Of a stretch of 63,489 nucleotides of DNA, positions 1 through 7,074 are shown piece by piece. Position 1 is the stretch's first letter. Every line of letters begins with the position of its first letter. Source of the DNA: Nocardia sp. SYP-A9097 (GTDB lineage: Bacteria > Actinomycetota > Actinomycetes > Mycobacteriales > Mycobacteriaceae); the NCBI RefSeq assembly GCF_009649815.1, contig NZ_WJIC01000036.1, positions 1 to 63,489 on the forward strand, given 5' to 3'. The position numbers were made by a program, and so were the translations under genes. The notes beneath the pieces were generated by a model. It worked only from the letters and a program-made list of their open reading frames with translations, was not told the origin of the DNA and ran no database searches.

Positions 1-2
1 TG

Positions 3-176
3 CGCCAATACTTTCCCAAAGGCACCGACCTGTCGATCTTCCCCGCCGACTACCTCGACTACGTCGCCGCCCAACTCAACACCCGCCCCCGCAAACGCTA
101 CAACTACCGCACCCCCGCACAAGTACTCGACCAACTACTGTCGAACCCCGACAACCCTGTTGCATCGAACCCTTGA
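3..176 (+). CDS. IS30-family transposase, C-terminal end (5' part outside window)
   Basis: The window opens inside this reading frame, which gives 57 residues and a TGA stop. The sequence starts RQYFPKGTDLS and later has LNTRPRKRYNYRTPAQVLDQ. That is the conserved tail of the DDE catalytic region of IS30 transposases, where an 'LN.RPRK....TP.E.L' stretch follows the catalytic Glu helix. The element would act by cut-and-paste or circle-mediated transposition. The sequence just after the stop (about 161-185) probably holds the right inverted repeat, but its partner is outside the window, so the end cannot be fixed. Whether the gene is intact upstream cannot be seen. Family assignment is firm; activity is unknown. 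Confidence 0.8.
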   Translation, partial: RQYFPKGTDLSIFPADYLDYVAAQLNTRPRKRYNYRTPAQVLDQLLSNPDNPVASNP

Positions 177-318
177 ACCCAAGTTGCGTATCGCCACCTT
201 CAGTTCCTGGTGATCAATTGTCCAGTGCCGCACGCGCTCTCGGGTTTCTGTCGGTGGCCGCGGATACGATCATGTAGCCGGACCGGGGAGTTCGGGAGCT
301 GAGTTGAAGGGAATGTAT

Positions 319-651
319 ATGTGGGGCAATGGGATTCGGGTGGGGATGTTGGGTGTGGCCGGGGTGGCCGCGGTGGTTGGGAGTGTTGCGTTTCCGGCGG
401 TTGCGGGGGCGGAGTATCCGAAGGGTGGGACGTTCGCGTGTGATCGGGTTGAGGCGACGGGGGCGCGGCAGTTGGAGGGGTTCGGGTGTATCGCGTCGCC
501 GGGGTTTCCGTCGCAGGGGCCTGTGGATAAGTTCTATGTGCAGTTGAAGCAGGACCGGGGGAGCTTTTGGTTCTGCGTGGCGGGGATCGCCACAATTGGT
601 ATGCGTGCCGCACCGGGGGATCTGGTCGCGGACGGGTGCAGCCCTCAGTAG
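319..651 (+). CDS. Small exported protein of unknown function
   Basis: The protein is about 110 residues. It has a classical signal peptide: a short basic start, a hydrophobic run (GMLGVAGVAAVVGSVAF), then an A-G-A cleavage context before EYPKGG. The mature part is about 80 residues with four cysteines, suggesting two disulfides, and no motif I recognise. I prefer the ATG at 319 because GAAGGG lies 7 bases upstream. A TTG at 304 with GGGAG 5 bases before it, and an ATG at 313, are in frame and possible. It probably works outside the membrane. No neighbour suggests a role; it lies between an IS30 tail and a converging broken gene with which it overlaps by a few bases. Confidence 0.5.
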   Translation: MWGNGIRVGMLGVAGVAAVVGSVAFPAVAGAEYPKGGTFACDRVEATGARQLEGFGCIASPGFPSQGPVDKFYVQLKQDRGSFWFCVAGIATIGMRAAPGDLVADGCSPQ

Positions 652-1054
652 GTTGCCGAGCTGGGCGGTGCGGGGGGCCGCCCAGCGTTGAGTTGGAGGA
701 GTTGGGTTCGGGCACCGCAGTTTTCGGTGGTGTGGCCGTCGCCCGGGGTGCAGGCCGCGTGGCGGTGCAGTAGGGCTCGCACCTCCAGTGGGGTGAGGGG
801 GTGGGTCGTGGCGATTCGGTAGTGGGACACCGTTGAATACATGGGGTCACCAGGCGCGATGGCGGCCGTGGAGGCGGTGGCGGTTGTGCAGGGGGACCCG
901 GGGGAGATGGTGGCCGCCCGCGACGAGGAGGGGGACGCTCGGCGCGGGCGGCGTTCGGGGGGGAGGTGGGGTCGGTGAAGCCCCAGCGGATGGCTGCCGC
1001 CAGGAGGAGGCAGGAGAGTGTTATCAGGATCAACGTGCCTGTATCCAAAGACAT
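645..1054 (-). pseudogene. Small N-terminally anchored membrane protein, frameshifted at a G7 run
   Basis: Two reverse-strand frames together look like one protein. The first (start ATG at 1054) gives a transmembrane segment MSLDTGTLILITLSCLLLAA followed by IRWGFTDPTSPP. The second gives AAIAPGDPMYSTVSHYR, then HPLTPLEVRALLHRHAACTPGD and a Cys-containing tail ending at 645. The frames meet at a run of seven G on the plus strand (957-963). One extra base there would fuse them into about 136 residues. The tail pattern (LTPLEVRALLHRHAAC.PG...C.A) resembles small proteins often found beside XRE/DUF397 pairs in actinomycetes; that link is from memory. A sequencing error at the homopolymer is as likely as a real mutation. 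The upstream neighbour, the XRE gene, diverges. Confidence 0.4.
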
Positions 1055-1259
1055 TCCAACCATCTCATTGTCGATGGTGTTCGTGGAGAACGGATTTCGG
1101 ATCGGCGATGGATGCGCGCTGTCCTCGCTGGTGATACGCCAAGTAGACACCCGCAGACATTCTGCGAAAAGCATTACCGCGAACTGGGTGCGAAATAGAA
1201 TTGAAGTCCGCGGCGGACATGTCCGTGGAGGTCGATCCCCAACTAGCGAGGCTAACGAA

Positions 1260-2159
1260 ATGGCCGGATCTACTGTCTCTCGCTTGGATTTCGGGAATTA
1301 CATGCGCGGGCTTCGGGTGCATGCGGGTAAGAGCGTTCTTGCGGCGGGGCTATATCTGGAAGTTTCGCGGCAGACACTCATGCGGCTGGAGGAAGGCATG
1401 CCGACGAAGCTCACCACCCCGCAGCTACGCATCCTGCTGGACTTCTACGGCGCTGACGCGGGGAGCGAGGGGGAGGTGCTGACCCTGTGGAGTGAAGTCA
1501 GGGAACAGGACAAAACCGCTAAGGCGCAGGGCAACTCGAAGGGCTACTGGCAGGCGTACGCGGACCAGGTGTACCCGCACTATCCGCGCTACTTGCGTTT
1601 GGAGGGTGCTGCCGATCGAGTTGTCACCCACCAGCTGGTGCTGGTGCCAGGTTTGCTGCAAACCGCCGACTATCGGCGCGCGATAGCCATGAGCGAAGAG
1701 CCGGACCTGAGCATCGTCAATATGGAGCGCCGGGTCGAATTGGCCGCACGACGGCAGGTGAGACTGGAAGACAACAACTTTCGGCTGGATGCCGTCTTGT
1801 CCGAGGCGGTGTTGAGGCACCAGCCGGGCGGCCCGTCGGTCATGGCCGCGCAGCTGCGATGGCTCGCTGAGGCTGGTGAACGCGAGAATATAGGTATCCG
1901 CGTAGTCTCTTTCGGATCCGGAGCGCACCGCGGCCTCACTATCCAGTCCTTCACGATGCTGCAATTTCCGCGTGGGACAAGCGGTTTGGTTGTGCCATCG
2001 GTGATCTACCTTGAAGGCGCGATCGGTTCGCTCTATCACGAGCGCAAAGACGTGGTGGACCAATATCGGGAGGCGATCTCGGCGCTCGAAGCTGTAGCGT
2101 TGAGTGAAAGAGACACCCGTGACATGGTGCTTCGGGTCGCGAAGGAGTGCACCGCGTGA
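1260..2159 (+). CDS. XRE-family helix-turn-helix regulator, Scr1-like (DUF5753 C-terminus)
   Basis: The protein is 299 residues. Residues about 10-70 form an XRE helix-turn-helix (GNYMRGLRVHAGKSVLAAGL, then SRQTLMRLEEG). The rest matches the DUF5753 domain typical of Scr1-type regulators, with AADRVVTHQLVLVPGLLQTA, the ERRVELAARRQ helix and FPRGTSGLVVPSVIYLEGA. The frame is open further upstream, but the homologous part begins at ATG 1260 and the upstream stretch has no family resemblance. Family members are normally followed by a DUF397 partner and act as regulator or antitoxin-like pairs in development and stress. Here the stop overlaps the start of a DUF397 gene by GTGA, so the two were co-translated before the IS110 insertion. 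Confidence 0.85.
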   Translation: MAGSTVSRLDFGNYMRGLRVHAGKSVLAAGLYLEVSRQTLMRLEEGMPTKLTTPQLRILLDFYGADAGSEGEVLTLWSEVREQDKTAKAQGNSKGYWQAYADQVYPHYPRYLRLEGAADRVVTHQLVLVPGLLQTADYRRAIAMSEEPDLSIVNMERRVELAARRQVRLEDNNFRLDAVLSEAVLRHQPGGPSVMAAQLRWLAEAGERENIGIRVVSFGSGAHRGLTIQSFTMLQFPRGTSGLVVPSVIYLEGAIGSLYHERKDVVDQYREAISALEAVALSERDTRDMVLRVAKECTA

Positions 2160-2251
2160 ACATCGATATGTCCGCTGCCCACTGGTTCAAATCCTCCAGG
2201 TCCTCGAAGGCCAGCGAGTGCGTGGAAGTCGCCTTCGTCGGTGAAGCCTAA
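2156..2251 (+). pseudogene. DUF397 protein, 5' half, cut by IS110
   Basis: The GTG start overlaps the XRE stop (GTGA). The frame reads NIDMSAAHWFKSSRS, then ASECVEVAFVG: the conserved 'W.KSSRS....CVEVA' half of DUF397. At 2243-2244 the gene runs into the IS110 element and stops two codons later, after 31 residues. Joining bases 2156-2244 to 3757-3856 restores an exact in-frame gene of 62 residues, the usual DUF397 size, with a GAC (Asp) codon made across the junction. DUF397 proteins are the small partners of Scr1-like XRE regulators. The truncated gene should be non-functional. Confidence 0.85.
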
Positions 2252-2255
2252 TGAG

Positions 2256-2500
2256 ATGTAGCGGGTCGGTAGATCGTGCAGACTCGCTTCTGGTAGCGGC
2301 TGGCAGGTGAGCACTGGTTGAGCCCGGACTTCGAGTCCTGATCTGAGATCGTGCCCCTGCTGGTCGGCCGGGAGGAATGGATCGCTGCTGGGATGTCGTG
2401 CCCGCCGCGTGTCGGTGTGAGCACTGATTCATTAGGTCGCCGACGTTCTCCCTGCTCGCTGCCGGATTGGTTGTCCGACAACGATGAACGGGGAACTGCT
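2256..2500 (+). ncRNA. Candidate bridge (guide) RNA of the IS110 element
   Basis: This is the non-coding left end of the IS110 element. It holds an 11-base copy (2387-2397, GCTGGGATGTC) of the right end of the element (3741-3751). It holds TCATTAGG (2428-2435), the reverse complement of CCTAATGA in the left end (2247-2254). GTCGGTG (2411-2417) equals the target just left of the core, and GCCGACGT (2439-2446) is the reverse complement of ACGTCGGC just right of the core. IS110 bridge RNAs carry such left/right guides for donor and target. The order here (donor-left, target-left, donor-right, target-right) is interleaved rather than two separate loops, so the folding is unclear. A direct repeat GTGAGCACTG (2307-2316 and 2417-2426) is also present. 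Confidence 0.45.
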
Positions 2501-3730
2501 GTGCTGTTGGTCGGTGATGACTGGGCCGAGGACCACCACGATGTCGAGTTGATGAACGAGGCCGGGAAACGGCTGGTCAAGGCTCGTCTTCCCGAAGGGA
2601 TCGCCGGGATCACCCGGCTACACACCATGATCGGCGAATACGTCGATGACGGCGACGATGCCACGCAGGTGCGGATCGGGATCGAAACCGATCGCGGCCC
2701 GTGGGTCGCGGCGTTGATCGCGGCCGGCTACACCGTGTACGCGGTGAACCCGTTGCAGGCGGCCCGATTCCGTGAGCGCCGCAGTGTCTCTGGGGCGAAA
2801 AGCGATGCCGCCGACGCGCACACCCTGGCTGACATGGTCCGCACCGACGCCCACCAACTGCGCCCGGTCGCCGGGGATAGTCCCGCCGCTGAAGCGGTGA
2901 AAGTTGTTGCCCGAGCGCATAAAACGTTGATCTGGGAACGCACCCGCCACACCCAGCGGTTACGGTACAGGTTGCGCGAGTACTTCCCCGCCGCATTGGA
3001 GGCGTTCGAGGACCTCGATGCCCCCGACACCCTCGAGCTGCTCGGCAAGGCCCCCGACCCCGCGGCGGCAAGCAGGTTGTCGCTCAACCAGATCAAGGCC
3101 GCGATGAAGCGCGCTGGACGTCGCGGTGACATAGACGCCAAAGCCGCACGCATCCAAGCGATCCTGCGCAGTGAGCAATTGGGCCGCGACCCGGTGATCG
3201 TCGCGGCCTACGCGGCGGGCACCCGTGCCGTGGTGGCGGTCCTGACCACTCTCGACGCGCAGGTGAAACTCCTGCAAGGGGAGGTCGAGACTTCTTTTGG
3301 CCGGCACCCGGCCGCTGAGATCATCTTGTCCCAGCCAGGATTGGGCAAGATCCTCGGTGCCCGGGTGCTCGCCGAGTTCGGAGACGACCCCCACCGTTAC
3401 ACCACTGCCAAGGCTCGTAAGAACTACGCCGCGACCAGCCCCATCACCCGTGCTTCGGGGAAAATGAAGGTCGTCGCGGCCAGGTTCTTGCATCAGGACC
3501 GCCTCGTCGATGCGCTGACGACCCAAGCCTTCTGCGCGCTCAAACCTTCACCCGGGGCCCGCGCCTACTACGACAAGCAACGCGCCCGAGGCCTGACCCA
3601 CAGTGCCGCCCTGCGCCAGGTTGCCAACCGGCTCGTCGGCATCCTGCACGGCTGCCTCAAATCCCACACCCTCTACGACGAAGCCACCGCCTGGGCACAC
3701 CACAACCAAGACCAACAAGCCGCAGCTTGA
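2501..3730 (+). CDS. IS110-family transposase (DEDD recombinase)
   Basis: The protein is 409 residues from GTG 2501, the usual IS110 length. The RuvC-like DEDD domain comes first: Asp in LLVGDDWAEDHHDVELM, Glu in VRIGIETDRGPWV, and the paired Asp in SGAKSDAADAHTLADMVR. A helical middle follows. The Transposase_20 domain has the helix-hairpin-helix-like SQPGLGKILGARVLAEFGDD and the serine region YAATSPITRASGK, where the family's recombining Ser lies. The frame extends upstream to 2351, but that part overlaps the guide-RNA region and lacks family similarity; the DEDD domain begins at once after GTG 2501. It would recombine element and target DNA as directed by the bridge RNA. Confidence 0.9.
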   Translation: MLLVGDDWAEDHHDVELMNEAGKRLVKARLPEGIAGITRLHTMIGEYVDDGDDATQVRIGIETDRGPWVAALIAAGYTVYAVNPLQAARFRERRSVSGAKSDAADAHTLADMVRTDAHQLRPVAGDSPAAEAVKVVARAHKTLIWERTRHTQRLRYRLREYFPAALEAFEDLDAPDTLELLGKAPDPAAASRLSLNQIKAAMKRAGRRGDIDAKAARIQAILRSEQLGRDPVIVAAYAAGTRAVVAVLTTLDAQVKLLQGEVETSFGRHPAAEIILSQPGLGKILGARVLAEFGDDPHRYTTAKARKNYAATSPITRASGKMKVVAARFLHQDRLVDALTTQAFCALKPSPGARAYYDKQRARGLTHSAALRQVANRLVGILHGCLKSHTLYDEATAWAHHNQDQQAAA

Positions 3731-3754
3731 CAAACCAAAAGCTGGGATGTCTCA

Positions 3755-3856
3755 GACCACGTCGGCGTCCGCGACTCCAAGAACCCGGGTGGCCCGGCCC
3801 TGATCTTCACCGCCCGGCAGTGGGATGCCTTCCTCGCCAGCGATATTTGGCGTTGA
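3755..3856 (+). pseudogene. DUF397 protein, 3' half, separated by IS110
   Basis: This is the missing half of the gene at 2156. From the GA core on, the frame reads DHVGVRDSKNPGGPALIF, then TARQWDAFLASDIWR and stop: the conserved 'VAVRDSK.P.GPAL.FT...W.AF' end of DUF397. It has no start of its own. The fit in frame and sequence to the left half shows a clean insertion without deletion. Confidence 0.85.
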
Positions 3857-3875
3857 GGACCGCGAAGGAGCCGAC

Positions 3876-4066
3876 GTGACCGAAATGCCGCCGACGGGCA
3901 AGTGGTTCAAGCCAGCCGATCCGCTCAGGCCAACGAATGTGTCGAGGTCTTCCTCGGTGACGGCAGGGTGGGAGTCCGTGACACGAAGGATCTGGGGCGC
4001 GGTCCGGAGCTGTGGTTCACAGCCCGTCAGTGGGACGCCTTCCTCTCCAGCGACATCTTGGAATAG
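3876..4066 (+). pseudogene. Second DUF397 gene, frameshifted
   Basis: A GTG at 3876 opens a frame reading TEMPPTGKWFK. The family sequence then continues in another frame: ASRSAQANECVEVFLGDGR, VGVRDTKDLGRGPELWF, TARQWDAFLSSDILE and stop. Adding one base after the Lys codon of WFK (about 3911) would restore a continuous protein of about 63 residues. It ends 53 bases before the amine oxidase start. With the first copy split by IS110, no intact DUF397 partner remains for the XRE regulator in this window. A sequencing error cannot be excluded. Confidence 0.7.
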
Positions 4067-4119
4067 CGCGTCGGGGCAAATCCGGGGCGTACGCGGAGGT
4101 CATCGCCGATACTTTGGCT

Positions 4120-6105
4120 ATGACTCAGCCGTGTGGATTCTTTTCGGACGGGAGCTCGGGCCCTGCGGAATCGGAGCAGGTCACGAAGGGTGCGGACGCT
4201 GGGGTACGGCGGACGGGCGTTGTTGTGGTGGGGGCGGGGATCGCGGGATTGGCTGCAGCGCAAGCTCTTCGCAAACTCGGGTACGAGGTGGTGGTGCTGG
4301 AGGCTCGGGATCGGGTCGGTGGGCGGATCTGGACCGATGCCGACGGGGTGGATCTGGGGGCGCATTGGATTCATGGGACCGAGGGGAATCCGCTCACCGA
4401 ATTGGTTGAGGGGCTGGGGATTCCGTACAGCTATGTGGGTGGGGACAGTTCCTATACGGGTGGGTTCGACAGCCTCACCCTGTTCGGGCCGGATGGGCGG
4501 ATCGCCAACTCCACGGTGAAGAATCGCACCCTGGAGCTGGCCGATCAGGTACTGCATGAATTGGAGCAGCGGGCCGAGCTCGCGCGTCGTCGCGGCCATC
4601 CGGATATGTCGCTGTCGGGTGTCATCGATGAGATTCTCGCGGCGGCCGGACACAGCCATCAGGACGAACAGGCCATCCGCTATCACCTCAATGTGATCCT
4701 GCGCGAGGATGTCGCCGAGGATCCCGACCTGCTGTCATTCAAGTATTGGGAGGACGGCTACCGCGTCTACGGGTACGGCGACAGCGTCCTGCACGGCGGA
4801 TATCAGGCGGTGATCGCCGCACTGGCAGCGGACGCGGATATCGAACTCGAGACACCGGTGCGCCGAATCACCCTGGGTGACAACGCTGTTCGCATCACCA
4901 CCGATAGTGCCGTGTGGGATGCCGACAAGGTCCTGGTGACTGTTCCACTGGGCGTCCTGAAAGCCGGTGACCTGCTCTTCGACCCACCGCTCCCCGAGCG
5001 CAAACAGCACGCCCTGGACCGGCTCGGCTTCGGAACCCTCAACAAGATCGCCCTGCACTATTCCGAAAGATTCTGGCCCGCAGAGCAATACGTCTACGGC
5101 TACCTGTGCCGCGAGACCGAGCGATACCCCACCGTAGTGATCAACATGTGGAAGTCGCACGGCAAACCGATCCTGGTCCTCCTGCTGGGCGCATCCCTGG
5201 GCAGAGTCATGGAATCCTGGCCGGACGAACAGGTCCGCGACTACGCGACCACCGTCGTCAGCGATATCTTCGGCGCGGAAACACCGGCACCCCAACGTGT
5301 TTCGCGTACCTCCTGGTCTTCGGACCCGTACGCGCACGGCTCCTATGCCTGTATCGGCGTGAACGCCTCCCCGCGCGACCTGGACACCCTCGCCGAGCCA
5401 GTGGAAGACCGCCTCTACTTCGCGGGTGAGGCCACCAACAGCTACCACTGGGGCTGCGTACACAGCGCCTATGAATCGGGCCTGCGCGAAGCCGCCCGCA
5501 TAGCCGGTGACCCTTCCCTCTACGCCCCGCCCAGCACCGAAACCGCCCGCCGCCAGCGCCGCGATATCGACCGCATGAAGCGCTTCGCCCGAATGCGCAT
5601 CGGCCACCTGAGCCTCGACCACCTCCGCGAACGAGTCGCCTGCCTGAACGAGGGCGTAGACCCCTTCGGCGTCCGCCTCTTCGCCCCGCTGGTAGACGGC
5701 GACCTGGAAACCCTGGCCTCGATGTTCGACGAAATCACCTACGCCCCAGGCGATCTCATCTGTCGCGAGGAAGATCCGGCCCACGGCGTCTATGTAATCG
5801 CCGAGGGCGAAGTACTAGTCGATTTCGGCGGCGTCTACGAACCCGCCGTCATGTCCACCGGCGCGGTCCTCGGCAGCCACGACATCTTCTACGACGCCCG
5901 AACCACCACGGTCACCGCCAAATCCGCCGTCCGCCTCTTCTACCTCGACCACTACCGCTACAAGACATTCCTCTACGCATTCCCCGACGTCATGATGACA
6001 ATGCTCGCCGACCTGGTCTCCCGCTGGGAACAACTGGAGGACGTCCTCGACGCCGCCACCCTCGCCGGCGCCCGCCGCCTCCTACAACCCCGCGAACAAG
6101 CGTGA
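4120..6105 (+). CDS. Flavin amine oxidase fused to a cyclic-nucleotide-binding-like domain
   Basis: The protein is 661 residues. Residues about 30-500 are an FAD-dependent amine oxidase (monoamine/polyamine oxidase family). The dinucleotide motif is VVVVGAGIAGLAAAQALR, followed by the ADP-ribose-binding EARDRVGGRIWT. The second flavin motif is LYFAGEATNSYHWG near residue 433. Residues about 515-640 form a cNMP-binding-like beta-roll with a degenerate phosphate cassette (GAVLGSHDIFYDARTTTVTA). The N-terminal 30 residues are low-complexity with no signal peptide, so it should be cytoplasmic. It would oxidise a primary or secondary amine with release of H2O2; the substrate cannot be told. I chose ATG 4120 because upstream codons overlap the DUF397 remnant. 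It converges with the reverse-strand toxin operon, 62 bases away. Confidence 0.85.
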   Translation: MTQPCGFFSDGSSGPAESEQVTKGADAGVRRTGVVVVGAGIAGLAAAQALRKLGYEVVVLEARDRVGGRIWTDADGVDLGAHWIHGTEGNPLTELVEGLGIPYSYVGGDSSYTGGFDSLTLFGPDGRIANSTVKNRTLELADQVLHELEQRAELARRRGHPDMSLSGVIDEILAAAGHSHQDEQAIRYHLNVILREDVAEDPDLLSFKYWEDGYRVYGYGDSVLHGGYQAVIAALAADADIELETPVRRITLGDNAVRITTDSAVWDADKVLVTVPLGVLKAGDLLFDPPLPERKQHALDRLGFGTLNKIALHYSERFWPAEQYVYGYLCRETERYPTVVINMWKSHGKPILVLLLGASLGRVMESWPDEQVRDYATTVVSDIFGAETPAPQRVSRTSWSSDPYAHGSYACIGVNASPRDLDTLAEPVEDRLYFAGEATNSYHWGCVHSAYESGLREAARIAGDPSLYAPPSTETARRQRRDIDRMKRFARMRIGHLSLDHLRERVACLNEGVDPFGVRLFAPLVDGDLETLASMFDEITYAPGDLICREEDPAHGVYVIAEGEVLVDFGGVYEPAVMSTGAVLGSHDIFYDARTTTVTAKSAVRLFYLDHYRYKTFLYAFPDVMMTMLADLVSRWEQLEDVLDAATLAGARRLLQPREQA

Positions 6106-6167
6106 GCAGTCCTAAGTGCCCAGATTTGGTCAAGAACGGTCGCAGCCCGCAGCTGCGTGGGGCAAGG

Positions 6168-6512
6168 TCACACCACGTGCGTGATCCGGATGGGAGCGGG
6201 GTCCTCCCACTCCGGTGTGTTGCCTGAGGGATCAGGGGTCGACGATGCCGAGATGTTCATCAGCTCGGCATAAATCCTGTTCGCCTCGGTATTGGCCTGA
6301 TCCCTGGCGGTTTGATGACACTGTGCGATGGCCTTAGCCAGCCGGCTGCCGTCAACTGTCATCGCGGCCGGTGATATCTGAAGATCGGTGATCGTCCCAT
6401 AGGCATCGGTCTCGACAACCACTGCGCCACCTGATGTTTGGGCGCGCCCCCGAACCTGCGCGACCGCATTCACAATTCGTTCATTGCGCGCGGCGATCGA
6501 ATCATTCTTCAC
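6168..6512 (-). CDS. YbaB/EbfC-like protein of an ESX toxin operon
   Basis: The protein is 114 residues from GTG 6512, with AGAAGGA 5 bases before it. The fold signature is YbaB/EbfC-like: a helix (RNERIVNAVAQVRGRA), a beta segment (AVVVETDAYGTITDLQI), then a helix (SRLAKAIAQCHQTARDQANT). The tail is Pro/Glu-rich. True YbaB binds the nucleoid, but in Nocardia and relatives short YbaB-like proteins sit beside WXG100 toxin genes and may be accessory factors. It is the last gene of the reverse-strand operon. It resembles the YbaB-like proteins at 16007 and 33354, but is shorter and more diverged. Confidence 0.6.
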   Translation of the reverse strand: MKNDSIAARNERIVNAVAQVRGRAQTSGGAVVVETDAYGTITDLQISPAAMTVDGSRLAKAIAQCHQTARDQANTEANRIYAELMNISASSTPDPSGNTPEWEDPAPIRITHVV

Positions 6513-6564
6513 TAGAATTCCTTCTGATGCGCGGCTGGTATCGTCCGCGATTTGGTGCGAATAA

Positions 6565-7074
6565 CTAGTCCACGATCCGGATGTCCAATTCGCTCCCGGA
6601 CCGTTGTCGGATGATTGTGATTGGTATGGACGCAAGATCGTAGGAAACAGGTAATGTCGGCGTCTCACAGTTGACCGAGAAGAATGCGAACCCATCTTCG
6701 GTCCGGTGCCCATGCGCCTGCACGCGACATTCGCCACCATCGAGAAGGGGGATGCTGAATAATGTCAGTGGGCCGATTGGGAGACCGGGGAAAGAGGGGG
6801 CGTATCTCAGCCCACCGCGGCTATCTACGCTATCTTCTCCCAGAACGATGGGGTGTCCATCGGCAAACTGCTTGACGTGCGAGAGCGGCACAGAAGCGAC
6901 ATCGAAAATTATTACGGGAGTTCCGCTGAGCATCATCGAAACGGTTACGTCGCCGCCCGTTACGCCGTACGAGTCGCCTTGCACGCGAATCTCATGGTCG
7001 GATCGAAGCTGCAATGCCTTCAGCTCCATTTCGAAAAGCGGCAAGGTTGGCCAGTTCTGGCTGACTTCTATCAC
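6565..7074 (-). CDS. Hypothetical protein, candidate immunity protein for the adjacent toxin
   Basis: The protein is 169 residues. Its GTG start immediately follows the toxin gene's TAA stop with no gap, so the two are translationally coupled. There is no signal peptide, so it should be cytoplasmic. The sequence is beta-rich (VSMMLSGTPVIIFDVASVPL, FAFFSVNCETPTLPVSYDL) with several acidic residues. I recognise no named family. The position directly behind a polymorphic toxin is the usual place for the cognate immunity gene, and that is the only ground for the call. Base composition in this gene (lower GC at third positions) is less extreme than in the ribosomal genes nearby, in line with faster evolution or transfer. 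Confidence 0.5.
   Translation of the reverse strand: MIEVSQNWPTLPLFEMELKALQLRSDHEIRVQGDSYGVTGGDVTVSMMLSGTPVIIFDVASVPLSHVKQFADGHPIVLGEDSVDSRGGLRYAPSFPGLPIGPLTLFSIPLLDGGECRVQAHGHRTEDGFAFFSVNCETPTLPVSYDLASIPITIIRQRSGSELDIRIVD

Larger units (their letters stand above)
2245..3754 (+). mobile_element. IS110-family insertion sequence, complete, inserted in a DUF397 gene
   Basis: The ends are deduced from the interrupted host gene. Removing 1,510 bases plus one copy of the dinucleotide GA (present at 2243-2244 and 3755-3756) restores the DUF397 frame. There is no target duplication beyond this dinucleotide and no obvious terminal inverted repeat. Both are normal for IS110, which recombines at a shared dinucleotide core. 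The left end starts AGCCTAATGAG and the right end finishes GGGATGTCTCA. About 256 non-coding bases precede the transposase and about 24 follow it, the arrangement of the IS110 subgroup with its guide RNA in the left end. The element looks recent, since excision would leave an intact gene. Confidence 0.85.

Noticed and set aside
200..1174. Reverse-strand Pro-rich frame of 324 codons taken as one gene
   Set aside because: Only its first 35 or so residues look coding (membrane segment); the protein then continues in another frame, and the remainder is a Pro/Arg shadow overlapping the small exported protein.
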